The notes: generated by a model from the sequence alone, not told the origin. Counted from the stretch's first letter, positions 52,868-62,100 are shown. The stretch is 64,000 bases of DNA from Pseudomonas sp. N040 (GCF_015637705.1 NZ_JADOBE010000003.1:1-64000), one strand, 5' to 3'. Numbers and translations: made by a program.

Positions 52868-55557
52868 TACTCCGCCGCCACCGAGGTGATCAGCCAGTCG
52901 CCGGCTTCATCCACGCTGACATGCAGTTCGGCCAGCGGACGCTGGTCGGCCACGGCGCCGAGCAGGACATCGGACAGCCGCGGGGTCAGGCTCTTGCGCA
53001 GAATGGCGTCGATGTTGCGCGCGCCGGTTTCCACCTCGGTGCAGCGTGCGGCGATCACCGCGGCCACCTCGTCGGCGAACTTGAGCTGCACCCGGGCCGT
53101 GGCCAGCAGGCGCTCGCTCAGGCGGCCCAGCTTGAGTTTGACGATGCCGGCCAGACGGTCGGCGGGCAGGGTGAAGTACGGCACTATGGTCATGCGTGCC
53201 AACAGCGCCGGCTTGAAGTGACGCGAGAGCACCGGGCGGATTTTCTCGGCCAGCGTGTCGGGGTCGGGGCGGCCGTCTTCACACAGGGCGGTGATTTCAT
53301 CGGTAGCCAGGTTGCTGGTGAGGAACACCACGGTGTTGCTGAAATTGATCTGCCGCCCTTCACCGTCGGACAGCGTGCCCTTGTCGAACACCTGATAGAA
53401 GATGTTGACCACATCCAGATGGGCCTTCTCCACCTCATCGAGCAGCACCACCGAGTAGGGGCGCTTGCGCACGGCTTCGGTGAGCAGGCCGCCTTCACCA
53501 TAACCGACATAGCCGGCCGGCGAGCCGACCAGCCGGCTGACGGTATGCTTCTCCTGATATTCGCTCATGTTGATGCTGATCATCGCCTGCTCGCCGCCAA
53601 ACAACTGATCGGCTACCGCCAGTGCCGTCTCGGTTTTGCCCACGCCGGACGGGCCGACCAGCAGGAATACCCCCATCGGTTGCTGCGGGTCGCGCAGGCC
53701 GGACTGTGCAGCCTTGAGCACTTCGCTGATCTGCTCGACGCCGGTGTCCTGACCACAGATGCGCGTCTTGATGTTGTCGGCCAGTGCCAGGATGCCACCG
53801 GCGGCATCACGCAAGACCTTGCCCAACGGTACGCCGGTCCAGTCGGACACCACCTTGGCGATGGCGTCCGGGTTGACCTCGGTAAACACCAGCGGCTCGT
53901 CACCTTGCAGTTGCTCCAGCGCAGCGCTGGCGGCATTGAGTTCGCTCTGCAGGGCTTCGAGCGTTGGTTGCTCGGCAGCCGTTTCGTCTTCAGTCACTTC
54001 GGCTGCTGGCGCTTGCGGGTCATATGAAGCTACCTGCTTGCGTGCGTCGAGTACCCGCAGCGCCGCTTCGCGCTCGGCATTCCAGCGGTTTTCCAGTGCG
54101 GCCCGCTCGGCCTCGATGCTGGTTTTTTCTTCGGCGATTTCTTCCAGGCGCTTGGCCTCGACCGGGAAGCCGTCGGCCTGGTCACGGGAAAGCGCAGCAA
54201 GCTCACGGTCCAGTCCGGATTGGCGGCGTTCCAGGCGCTCCAGCTCGGCCGGCTTGATGCCCAGACTGATGCGTACCCGGGCGCTGGCGGTGTCGAGCAG
54301 GTCGACTGCCTTGTCCGGCAACAGGCGGCCGGTGATGTAGCGATCAGAGAGTTCGGCGGCGGCAACGATGGCGTCGTCACGCACGCTTACCCCATGCACT
54401 TTCTCGTAGTAGCCCTTGACCCCGCGCAGGATCAGTACGGCGGTCTTTACATCGGGCTCGTCCAGTTGCACCAGCTGGAAACGCCGCGCCAGTGCCGGGT
54501 CTTTCTCGAAGTACTTTTTGTATTCGGCCCAGGTGGTGGCGGCGATGGTGCGCAGTTCGCCACGGGCCAGGGCCGGCTTGAGCAGGTTGGCGGCGTCGGA
54601 ACCGCCGGCGGCGCCACCGGCACCGATCAGCATGTGCGCTTCGTCGATGAACAGGATCACCGGGGTGGTGGAAGCCTTGATCTCTTCGATAACCCCCTTG
54701 AGGCGATTCTCGAACTCGCCCTTGACGCTGGCGCCGGCTTCCAGCGCGCCCAGATCGAGGCTGAGCAGGCGGGTGTTCTTCAGGAAGTCCGGCACTTCGC
54801 CCTGGCTGATCAGCAACGCCAGCCCTTCAACCACAGCGGACTTGCCGACCCCCGGCTCGCCGACGGCAATCGGGTTGTTTTTCCGGCGGCGGGCGAGGAT
54901 GTCGATCATCTGGCGGATTTCGTTGTCGCGCCCGAAGATCGGATCAATGCGCCCGGCGGCTGCCTTGGCGGTGAGGTCTTCGCAGAAGCGCCCGATGTTT
55001 TCTTCAGCGCTGGCCGGCCGGCCACCGGCGGCGGCCACCGCCGAAGCTGCCGGACCCATGGCCAGACCTTCCATGGCGCCTTCGCTGGAGCCGTTGACCA
55101 GATCGGCAAACTCGCTGGTCAGGGCATCTTTGGAGATGGCCTTGAACAGGTCGCCGTAACGGGTGCCGGCGGTGTAGTAGCCCAGCCGCGAGATCAGCGC
55201 GAGCAGCAAGGCGCCGCTGCGCACGCGGCCGCAGCCCAGCACCAGCGAGGCTATCAGCCAGGCGTCCTGCACCCACTCGGTGAGCAGGCCGGCAAACACC
55301 GGGCGCCCGGGATTGCCGTTCTTCAGTTGCGCCAGGCTGTCATCCAGTTGTGCTGCCAGGCGCAGCGGGTCAATCTCGAAGCGCTTGAGAATGCGCGTGA
55401 AATCGGCGTTCGGGTCCTCCAGCAGCAGGCGCAGGAAATGTTCGAGGGAGATCTCGTAATGGTTGCGCGCCAGCGTCAGCCCGGCGGCATTTTCCAGCGC
55501 CTTGGTGCTGTAGGGGTTGAGGCGGGCAAACAGTGGCTTGAGTTCAACCTGAATCAT
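52867..55557 (-). CDS. tssH: T6SS AAA+ ATPase TssH (ClpV)
   Basis: An 896-residue ClpV of normal length. N-domain (MIQVELKPLFARLNPYSTKA; NHYEISLEHFLRLLLED) for binding TssC, D1 with Walker A GEPGVGKSAVV (about 230) and Walker B ILFIDEAHMLIGAGG, a middle coiled coil (about 420-520), and D2 with Walker A GPSGVGKTETAL (about 632) and VVLLDEVEKAH. ClpV disassembles contracted TssB-TssC sheaths for reuse. It ends 189 bp before vgrG. Confidence 0.97.
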   Translation of the reverse strand: MIQVELKPLFARLNPYSTKALENAAGLTLARNHYEISLEHFLRLLLEDPNADFTRILKRFEIDPLRLAAQLDDSLAQLKNGNPGRPVFAGLLTEWVQDAWLIASLVLGCGRVRSGALLLALISRLGYYTAGTRYGDLFKAISKDALTSEFADLVNGSSEGAMEGLAMGPAASAVAAAGGRPASAEENIGRFCEDLTAKAAAGRIDPIFGRDNEIRQMIDILARRRKNNPIAVGEPGVGKSAVVEGLALLISQGEVPDFLKNTRLLSLDLGALEAGASVKGEFENRLKGVIEEIKASTTPVILFIDEAHMLIGAGGAAGGSDAANLLKPALARGELRTIAATTWAEYKKYFEKDPALARRFQLVQLDEPDVKTAVLILRGVKGYYEKVHGVSVRDDAIVAAAELSDRYITGRLLPDKAVDLLDTASARVRISLGIKPAELERLERRQSGLDRELAALSRDQADGFPVEAKRLEEIAEEKTSIEAERAALENRWNAEREAALRVLDARKQVASYDPQAPAAEVTEDETAAEQPTLEALQSELNAASAALEQLQGDEPLVFTEVNPDAIAKVVSDWTGVPLGKVLRDAAGGILALADNIKTRICGQDTGVEQISEVLKAAQSGLRDPQQPMGVFLLVGPSGVGKTETALAVADQLFGGEQAMISINMSEYQEKHTVSRLVGSPAGYVGYGEGGLLTEAVRKRPYSVVLLDEVEKAHLDVVNIFYQVFDKGTLSDGEGRQINFSNTVVFLTSNLATDEITALCEDGRPDPDTLAEKIRPVLSRHFKPALLARMTIVPYFTLPADRLAGIVKLKLGRLSERLLATARVQLKFADEVAAVIAARCTEVETGARNIDAILRKSLTPRLSDVLLGAVADQRPLAELHVSVDEAGDWLITSVAAE

Positions 55558-55573
55558 GACATTCCCTCTCTGA

Positions 55574-56563
55574 TTAATTCCGGCCTGAATCGGCGGTCAA
55601 CATGAATTCGACTTCGTCCTGTGCCGCGCCATCGCCCAGCCAGGTGTCCAGCCCCAGGCGTTGCCAGCCATCACCAAGCGTGGCGCAGCGCTGTTCGTTG
55701 GCGGCCAGGCGCAAGACCAGCCGGCAACGCAGGGGCGTTTGCAAATACAGCTTCACCAGCTGTTCCAGCCGCTGATACAGCGCGCGACCCGGTAGCAACA
55801 GGTGAAAGCGCAGGCCACTCAAGGGGCCGACGCGGATGTCCAGTGAGCCGCTGCGGTCGAGGACCTGCTGGCCGAGCAGGCTGTCTTCGCCCAGCGCGCA
55901 ATTCTGCTGGCCGAGCTGGCAGCGCGCCGCCGGATCAATCGGCAGGCGGGTTTCGACGCAGGGCACGACCTCCACCGGATCGTCATCCAGCACCGCCTGC
56001 ACCAGTTGTTGCAGGCCGAGTGCGGAGCGCGGGTACTGGTTGAACAGCCCGGCATAGCGCAACAGGCTGTGGGCGTTGTTGCGCAGCTGCGCCGGTGCTT
56101 CGGCCACGCCGATCAGCGCTTGCAGGTGACGCAGGCTGCTGAGGTCGCGGCGTTCGCTGATGGCCATCCAGATGCGGTGCTTTTCCCAGGCACGGAACAG
56201 CAACGGGTAGAGCGCGGCATGCAGGATGTCGATGAAGTCGCGGCCGGCCGAATGGCCCTGGCGTTGCTCGTCGATCAGGTCTTCGGTGTAGAAGGTCGGC
56301 AACGGCGAGGTAACACCATAGAGGCCGAAGAAATTCGCCTCGATACGGTAGCGCCCGTCCGCGTCCAGCTCGATCTGCTCGATGTCGCGCTGCGGAAAGC
56401 CCAGCCCGAGGCGCGGCCGGCCCCGGACATTCTCGGTAAAGGTCTTTTCATCCGGAAAGCGCAGACGCAACAGCCGCCACGCCTGAAAGAACGCGTAGTC
56501 GCGGCTGTTCTTGAGCAGCGGGTCGCTCACAGCAGGCGTTGCCGACCGATTTTCGCGGGCCAT
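55574..56563 (-). CDS. tssG: T6SS baseplate protein TssG
   Basis: A 329-residue TssG (DUF1305). YAFFQAWRLLRLRFPDEKT near the N-terminus and NFFGLYGVTSPLPTFYTEDL are family hallmarks. It forms the baseplate wedge with TssF. ATG at 56563 is annotated, overlapping tssF by 37 nt; an alternative GTG at 56530 would overlap the tssF stop as GTGA and drop 11 residues. Both fit the family. Confidence 0.95.
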   Translation of the reverse strand: MARENRSATPAVSDPLLKNSRDYAFFQAWRLLRLRFPDEKTFTENVRGRPRLGLGFPQRDIEQIELDADGRYRIEANFFGLYGVTSPLPTFYTEDLIDEQRQGHSAGRDFIDILHAALYPLLFRAWEKHRIWMAISERRDLSSLRHLQALIGVAEAPAQLRNNAHSLLRYAGLFNQYPRSALGLQQLVQAVLDDDPVEVVPCVETRLPIDPAARCQLGQQNCALGEDSLLGQQVLDRSGSLDIRVGPLSGLRFHLLLPGRALYQRLEQLVKLYLQTPLRCRLVLRLAANEQRCATLGDGWQRLGLDTWLGDGAAQDEVEFMLTADSGRN

Positions 56564-58242
56564 TTCAGGGTCTCGTGGTTGACGCTGTCGAACAGCGTGA
56601 AAGCGCTAAAGCTGTTGATCGCGCTGCAACTGGCAAAAAACTCATCGAGCACGCAGCCGAACAGGTAGAAGTTGCCGGGGCTGGCAAAGTGGTCGCCGCG
56701 GCAATCAACCCGCACCACGCTGCCTTCGATCGGCAGGCCACGGACAAAGCGCCGTTCCTGCGTCACGCTGACCTGCTCGATGGCTTCGATGCGGCGCAGG
56801 TTGGCTTCTTTGGAGCCTTCGCCCACGCTGGGCAGGTACAGCGAGAGCAAGCCGCGCAGGTAATCCCGGTCGGCCAGACGGAAATGGTTGGCGTTGATCT
56901 GCGAGAGCATGCGCCAGAGCAATTTGTCATCGAACCTCGGCGGTTGGGCCGGGGTAATGGCGCGGATATTGCGGAACGCGACCCGCGGCGGGGTGTTGTC
57001 GGTGGGTTGATTCAGATCGCCCAGCCGCAGGCTTTCCGGCAATTGGCCGTTGGTGCACAGCAGGCTGATGGACAGGGTCATCTCACCCGGTGTTTTCGCG
57101 TTGCTGTACGGCAGGCTGAGGTAATGCTCGTAACCATGGGCATCCAGGCTGGAAGGCTTGATGCGCAGGTTATAGGCGTCACTCTGGGAAAAGGTATTGA
57201 ACGGCTGCATGGTCTGCTCGCCATTGCCGCCGGTATAGCTGACGACTTTAAGCAGCGAGTGGATGCGCAGGCTCTGGCGCTGGCCATGATCGGCCGGATG
57301 AATGCGGTAGTCGGGTTGTTTGTGATCGATGCGCAGCGGATGGGCATCCTGTTCAAACAGGTTCACCACCGGCGTCACGCCCAGCTTGAAACTGTTCTCG
57401 GTTACCGCGGGCGTCCACTCCGGAAGCGAGTCGAACATCAGGCGGATGCTGAAACGGCCCTGGGTGCCACGCGAGCGCCATTTGCCCAGGCCGCTGAGTT
57501 CGACGAAGAGAAACTTTTCCGGCAGGGCAAAGTATTCCTGCAGGCAGCGGTAAGCCGGGTGGGCGTTGTCGGGGAATGGCAGCAGCGGTGCATCCGGGTC
57601 GAAGCCGATGGCGCGCAGGTTACTGGCTGGCAATAGCATCAGCGGCTGGCCGGGCGCAGAAACGCGGATTTCACGCAGGTTCAGTTGCAGCAGGCGCAGC
57701 AGCATGCAGGCTTCGGCCAGACCATCGCCCAGATAGAAACGCAGGCTGTCGGCTTTCCATTCCTCGGGTTTGGCAGCGGTAAAGGTGAAATCGAGCAGCA
57801 GGCTGCGCTCGGCGCCGGTACCACCCTCCCAGCGCACACCGTCGAGCTTGAGCGGTTCCAGATCGACCGCAAAGGTGCTGCGGAAACTCACGCGCTGGCC
57901 ATCTACCGGTACCGAAGCCACTTCACAGCCGGCCGCTATGTGCAGCGAATCCTGCAGCGCGGCGCGCGGCTCAAACTGCAACAGGGTCATGCATGGCAGG
58001 GGTTGCAGGTAATGCGGGTAGAGCAGCTGGGCGATTTCCTGAATGAACTCGGGAAACTCGTCATCCAGCCGCTGGCGGACCATGCCGGTGAGGAAAGCGA
58101 CGCCCTCCAGCAGGCGTTCGACATCCGGATCGCTCGCCGAGTCCGCGCCGAGCAGAGGTGCCAGTGCCGGATTGTTGCGGGCAAACTCGTCCGCCAGTCG
58201 GCGCAGTTGATTGAGCTCACTTTGATAGTGGTTGTTGAGCAT
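56527..58242 (-). CDS. tssF: T6SS baseplate protein TssF
   Basis: A 571-residue TssF (DUF879). ATG at 58242 gives MLNNHYQSELNQLRRLADEF, the family N-terminus; the upstream extension lies in tssE and is not real. Other signatures are DPDVERLLEGVAFLTGMVRQ and FPEFIQEIAQLLYPHYLQPL. It starts 4 nt after the tssE stop and overlaps tssG. TssF and TssG dock on VgrG and TssK in the baseplate. Confidence 0.96.
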   Translation of the reverse strand: MLNNHYQSELNQLRRLADEFARNNPALAPLLGADSASDPDVERLLEGVAFLTGMVRQRLDDEFPEFIQEIAQLLYPHYLQPLPCMTLLQFEPRAALQDSLHIAAGCEVASVPVDGQRVSFRSTFAVDLEPLKLDGVRWEGGTGAERSLLLDFTFTAAKPEEWKADSLRFYLGDGLAEACMLLRLLQLNLREIRVSAPGQPLMLLPASNLRAIGFDPDAPLLPFPDNAHPAYRCLQEYFALPEKFLFVELSGLGKWRSRGTQGRFSIRLMFDSLPEWTPAVTENSFKLGVTPVVNLFEQDAHPLRIDHKQPDYRIHPADHGQRQSLRIHSLLKVVSYTGGNGEQTMQPFNTFSQSDAYNLRIKPSSLDAHGYEHYLSLPYSNAKTPGEMTLSISLLCTNGQLPESLRLGDLNQPTDNTPPRVAFRNIRAITPAQPPRFDDKLLWRMLSQINANHFRLADRDYLRGLLSLYLPSVGEGSKEANLRRIEAIEQVSVTQERRFVRGLPIEGSVVRVDCRGDHFASPGNFYLFGCVLDEFFASCSAINSFSAFTLFDSVNHETLKWPAKIGRQRLL

Positions 58243-58246
58243 GGGG

Positions 58247-58666
58247 TTATTGCATCGCCAGGGACACGCGGCCGTCGGAAGAAACCCGGGTCGCCAGGTG
58301 GATAGGGATGTCCCGGTCGTCAATGGCCACCAGACCCTCAAGGCTGAAACTCAGCGACAACACTTCCTGAGCGCCTTCGGCGATCTGGATGCGTGGCGAT
58401 TTCAGCCGCGGCTCGTATCGGGCGATCATGCGGGTCATGTTGTCGATGATTTGCGAAGTCTCGCCGGTAGCAAAGGTACCGGCCAGATTGGTGAAGTCGG
58501 GTACACCGAAGTCGGTGTCAATCGGAACGCTGCCCTGACGCGTATTCAGGATGCGCTGCAGATGCTCGATGATCGAATTGGTCAGCACTTCCGCCTGGGT
58601 CAGACGCGAGCGACCGACTTCAGCTTGCAAGCCGATGATTCGTTCCAGCAGGCGCTTCTCTTTCAA
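58247..58666 (-). CDS. tssE: T6SS baseplate protein TssE (gp25-like)
   Basis: A 139-residue gp25-like protein. MKEKRLLERIIGLQAEVGRS, SIIEHLQRILNTRQGSVPID and FGVPDFTNL are typical. TssE links the baseplate to the first sheath ring. It lies 57 bp after hcp1 and 4 nt before tssF. Confidence 0.95.
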   Translation of the reverse strand: MKEKRLLERIIGLQAEVGRSRLTQAEVLTNSIIEHLQRILNTRQGSVPIDTDFGVPDFTNLAGTFATGETSQIIDNMTRMIARYEPRLKSPRIQIAEGAQEVLSLSFSLEGLVAIDDRDIPIHLATRVSSDGRVSLAMQ

Positions 58667-58723
58667 GGAAAGGACTCACATTCGGAAAAAAAGCGCCGCC
58701 CTGCGAGCAGGGCGGCGGTGTTA

Positions 58724-59212
58724 TCAGGCTTTCGGCGCCAACCAGGAATCTTCGGCTTCGATACCGTCGGGCAACCAGGTCCAGACAATCTTCTCGTAGG
58801 TCAGACCGAGGTCTTCCATGTGGCCCATTTGCTTGAACTCGGGGTTCAGCACGTTGGGCACCCAGGTCCTTGAAGAAACCAGCACCGCGTTGCTCAGGGT
58901 GATGGTGTAGTACTTCTCTTCAGTACCTTTGGGGGAGATCCGGTAGAACTCCAGGGTGACGGTTTTCAGTTGCTCGCCAGAGGTCAGGGCCTGATACAGC
59001 TTGGGCGATGACTTGTCGATTTCCTTGGTCAGGGTCATCCCCTGATGGACGCGCTTGCCAGCGGGAAGGCCGGTTTGCGGGTTCTTCGGGATGTCGACCA
59101 GGTGATCAACCGCCTGAACCAGGATCATTCCTTCGTGACCGCTGACCGCGCAGGAACCTTCGATTTTCCCTTGATTAACACCTTCAACGCTGAGGTAGCA
59201 GGGCATAGGCAT
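58724..59212 (-). CDS. hcp: Hcp tube protein, copy 1
   Basis: A 162-residue Hcp with MPMPCYLSVEGVNQGKIEGS and YYTITLSNAVLVSS. Hexameric rings stack into the tube that is fired with the spike. It differs from the second copy at only four residues: Ser24, His37, Met59 and Leu147 here against Thr, Ala, Ile and Val there. ATG at 59212 follows GGAG. The gene and about 150 bp of upstream DNA look like a tandem duplication (period 642 bp). A hairpin lies about 110 nt upstream. Confidence 0.96.
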   Translation of the reverse strand: MPMPCYLSVEGVNQGKIEGSCAVSGHEGMILVQAVDHLVDIPKNPQTGLPAGKRVHQGMTLTKEIDKSSPKLYQALTSGEQLKTVTLEFYRISPKGTEEKYYTITLSNAVLVSSRTWVPNVLNPEFKQMGHMEDLGLTYEKIVWTWLPDGIEAEDSWLAPKA

Positions 59213-59320
59213 GATGTGTATCTCCAGTTGAATTGCTTGAATTGGGTTAGAAGTCTTTCCGCCGGATTCAGGCCTGAACCTGTTTCGTTGCGCGGTGAGG
59301 TCATCTTAGGTGGCGGCTCA

Positions 59321-59344
59321 GGTGCCCACCCTCGGGTGAACACC
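59321..59344 (-). promoter_or_regulatory. Intercistronic hairpin before hcp copy 1
   Basis: On minus, GGTGTTCACC-CGAG-GGTGGGCACC. As DNA the palindrome has two mismatches, but as RNA both become U-G wobbles, so a 10-bp stem with a CGAG loop is kept. It follows hcp copy 2 and is preceded by ATTCA, forming part of the 19-bp motif. Confidence 0.65.
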
Positions 59345-59365
59345 TGAATCCGTCACTTTTTACGC

Positions 59366-59854
59366 TTAAGCTTTCGGCGCCAACCAGGAATCTTCGGCTT
59401 CGATGCCATCCGGCACCCAGGTCCAGACGATTTTCTCGTAGGTCAGACCAAGGTCTTCCATATGGCCCATTTGCTTGAACTCGGGGTTCAGCACGTTAGG
59501 CACCCAGGTCCGCGAAGAAACCAGCACCGCGTTGCTCAGGGTGATGGTGTAGTACTTCTCTTCGGTACCTTTGGGGGAGATCCGGTAGAACTCCAGAGTC
59601 ACCGTTTTCAGTTGCTCGCCAGAGGTCAGGGCCTGATACAGCTTGGGCGATGACTTGTCGATTTCCTTGGTCAGGGTTATCCCCTGGTGGACACGCTTGC
59701 CAGCGGGAAGGCCGGTTTGTGGATTCTTCGGGATGTCGACCAGTGCATCGACCGCCTGAACCAGAATCATTCCTTCGTGACCGGTGACGGCGCAGGAACC
59801 TTCGATTTTCCCTTGGTTGACACCTTCAACGCTGAGGTAGCAGGGCATAGGCAT
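59366..59854 (-). CDS. hcp: Hcp tube protein, copy 2 (operon-proximal)
   Basis: A 162-residue Hcp, 158 of 162 residues identical to the neighbour. ATG at 59854 follows GGAGATACACATC-type spacing exactly as in the other copy; the longer upstream extension runs through the leader and is not real. It lies between tssC and hcp copy 1. Having two copies doubles gene dose of the most abundant expelled protein or gives mixed rings; neither can be told from sequence. Confidence 0.96.
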   Translation of the reverse strand: MPMPCYLSVEGVNQGKIEGSCAVTGHEGMILVQAVDALVDIPKNPQTGLPAGKRVHQGITLTKEIDKSSPKLYQALTSGEQLKTVTLEFYRISPKGTEEKYYTITLSNAVLVSSRTWVPNVLNPEFKQMGHMEDLGLTYEKIVWTWVPDGIEAEDSWLAPKA

Positions 59855-59963
59855 GATGTGTATCTCCGTTTGCATAACTTGAGTTTGGTTAAAAGTCTTT
59901 CCGCTGGATTCAGGCTTCAGACCTGTTTCGTTGTGCGGTGAGCTCATCTTAGGCCGGTGACCT

Positions 59964-59987
59964 GGTGTTCACCCTCGGGTGAACACC
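59964..59987 (-). promoter_or_regulatory. Intercistronic hairpin between tssC and hcp copy 2
   Basis: On minus, GGTGTTCACC-CGAG-GGTGAACACC: a perfect stem in DNA and RNA with a CGAG loop, 26 nt past the tssC stop and about 110 nt before the hcp ATG. No T run follows, so it is not a standard terminator. Confidence 0.7.
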
Positions 59988-60013
59988 TGAATCAGCCGTG
60001 CTTTATCGATGCA

Positions 60014-61498
60014 TCAACTTTTCTCAAGCTTGCCAACCAGAGACAGGGTGAAGGACGCACCCATGTACTTGAAGTGCGGACGCACTTTCAGGCCTACGCT
60101 GTACCAGCCCGGATCGCCTGCCACATCGTTGACGGTGATTTCCGCCTGACGCAACGGACGACGGCTGCGCACGCCGGCGGCCGGGTTATCCATGTCGGCC
60201 ACATACTGGCGAATCCAGGTGTTGAGTTCGGATTCCAGATCGCCGCGCTCTTTCCAGGTGCCGATGTTCTCGCGCTGGATCACCTTGATGTAATGCGCCA
60301 ACCGGCTGACCACGAAGATGTAAGGCAGTTGCGTGCCCAGCTTGTAGTTGAGCTCGGCTTCCTTGCCTTCCTTGTCATTGCCGAAGTACTTCGGCTTCTG
60401 GCACGAGTTGGCGGAGAAAAAGGCGGCGTTGTCGGTATTCTTGCGCATGGTCAGGGCGATGAAGCCCTGCTCGGCCAGTTCGAATTCGCGACGTTCGGAA
60501 ATCAGCACTTCGGTCGGAATCTTGGTCTGGGTCTCGCCCATCGCTTCGTAGTTGTAAACCGGCAGATCGCTGACCGTGCCACCGCCCTGCGGGCCGATTA
60601 CGTTGGCGCACCAGCGGTATTGCGCAAAGCTGTCGGACAAGCGGCTGGCGAAGGCAAATGCAGCATTACCCCAGAGGAAGTCATCGTTGCCGCCGCTGAC
60701 GTTCTCGTTGTAACGGAAGGTCTTGGCCGGCACGGTGTTTTCGCCGTAGGGGGTGCGCAGCAGGAAGTGCGGCAGAGTCAGGCCGACAAAGCGCGAGTCT
60801 TCCGTTTCGCGGAAGGCATTCCACTTGGTGAACTGCGGGCCTTCGAACACGGCTTTCAGGTCTTTCAGGTTGGGCAGCTCGGAAAAGCTGTCGACGCCGA
60901 AGAACTGTGGGCCGGCTGAGGCAATGAACGGCGTGTGCGACATGGCGGCTATCGATGCCACCGACTGCAACAGCTTGATGTCCTGTTGTCCCGGATTGAA
61001 CTCGTAGTTGGCAATGATCGAACCAAAAGGCTGGCCGCCAAACTGCCCGTACTCGGCGGTATACACCGCTTTGTAGAGACCCGAACGGGTGACTTCGGGC
61101 GCATCCTCAAAGTCTTCGATCAGTTTTTCCTTGGAGACGTTGAGAATTTCCAGGCGGTTGTTTTCGCGGAAATCCGTGCGGTCGACCAGGAACTTCAATG
61201 AGCGCCAGGAGGACTCCAGCTTCTGGAAGCTTTCGTCGTGGATGATCGCGTCGACCTGACGGCAGAGTTTGGCGTCGAGACTGGCGATCATGTCGTCGAT
61301 CAGGCCGGCGCTGACTTTTTCAGTCTCGCGCGCAGGCTCCAGCAGTTCGGTAACAAAGGCTTCCAGGCCCTGGCGGGTCACCGAGTAGGCTTCGTCGCCG
61401 GGTTTGACGCGGGCCGACTCGATCAGCTGGTCGAGCAGTGAAACGCTTTCAGCGGCCGCGGCGGCGCCGGCGACGGCCTGACTTTTTTCTTCACTCAT
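60014..61498 (-). CDS. tssC: T6SS sheath protein TssC (VipB)
   Basis: A 494-residue large sheath subunit. ATG at 61498 (MSEEKSQAVAGAAAAAESVS) starts 4 nt after the tssB stop; the longer frame overlaps tssB and is not real. Typical segments are SSWRSLKFLVDRTDFRENNR, AMSHTPFIASAGPQFFGVDS and LPHFLLRTPYGENTVPAKTF. TssB and TssC form the contractile sheath around Hcp. Confidence 0.97.
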   Translation of the reverse strand: MSEEKSQAVAGAAAAAESVSLLDQLIESARVKPGDEAYSVTRQGLEAFVTELLEPARETEKVSAGLIDDMIASLDAKLCRQVDAIIHDESFQKLESSWRSLKFLVDRTDFRENNRLEILNVSKEKLIEDFEDAPEVTRSGLYKAVYTAEYGQFGGQPFGSIIANYEFNPGQQDIKLLQSVASIAAMSHTPFIASAGPQFFGVDSFSELPNLKDLKAVFEGPQFTKWNAFRETEDSRFVGLTLPHFLLRTPYGENTVPAKTFRYNENVSGGNDDFLWGNAAFAFASRLSDSFAQYRWCANVIGPQGGGTVSDLPVYNYEAMGETQTKIPTEVLISERREFELAEQGFIALTMRKNTDNAAFFSANSCQKPKYFGNDKEGKEAELNYKLGTQLPYIFVVSRLAHYIKVIQRENIGTWKERGDLESELNTWIRQYVADMDNPAAGVRSRRPLRQAEITVNDVAGDPGWYSVGLKVRPHFKYMGASFTLSLVGKLEKS

Positions 61499-61502
61499 GG
61501 AG

Positions 61503-62000
61503 TTACTCCTCGTCCTTAACGCCCAGTTCGGCCAGCAAGCGCTCGCGGGCCCCCGGGTCATTCATCAGTGCCTGCAGTTGCTTGCGAAACTCCGGCAGGT
61601 TGCCCATCGGTCCCTTCAATGCCTTGAGCGAGTCACGCAAGGCGATGAGCTGCTGCAGTTCCGGCACTTGGGCGACGATCGAGTCTGGTTCGAAATCGCG
61701 GATTGACTCGAATTTCAGGTTTACCGGGATCTGCTCGTCTTCCGGTGCGTTTTCCGCCAGACGATTGGGTACAGCCAGTTGCAAACTGAGGTTCTGACCC
61801 TTGAGCACATCGGTGAAGTTGTCCTTGTCGACCTTGATCGGCTTGACGTCTTCCAGCGGGGTATCGTCCTGGCGCAGGGTGAAGTCGCCAATAACCAGCT
61901 GCTTGAGGGGCAGTTCTACCTGCTCCTGGGCATCACCGGTGGCAGGCTTGTAAACGATATTGACGCGTTCTTTTGGGGCAACTGAGCCGTCGTCAGCCAT
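61503..62000 (-). CDS. tssB: T6SS sheath protein TssB (VipA)
   Basis: A 165-residue small sheath subunit with SVAPKERVNIVYKPATGDAQ, PLKQLVIGDFTLRQDDTPLE and FEPDSIVAQVPELQQLIALR. It pairs with TssC 4 nt downstream. A 100-bp gap to tssA has a 14-bp direct repeat that spans the tssA stop but no clear promoter. Confidence 0.97.
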   Translation of the reverse strand: MADDGSVAPKERVNIVYKPATGDAQEQVELPLKQLVIGDFTLRQDDTPLEDVKPIKVDKDNFTDVLKGQNLSLQLAVPNRLAENAPEDEQIPVNLKFESIRDFEPDSIVAQVPELQQLIALRDSLKALKGPMGNLPEFRKQLQALMNDPGARERLLAELGVKDEE

Positions 62001-62100
62001 GATGTGTACTCCTGTTTATCAGCGTATCCGCGGGTCGCGGCAATTGGTTTTTGGAAAATATCCGGGGTTTTCTTGCAGCGGTTATACAGTGGTGAATCGG

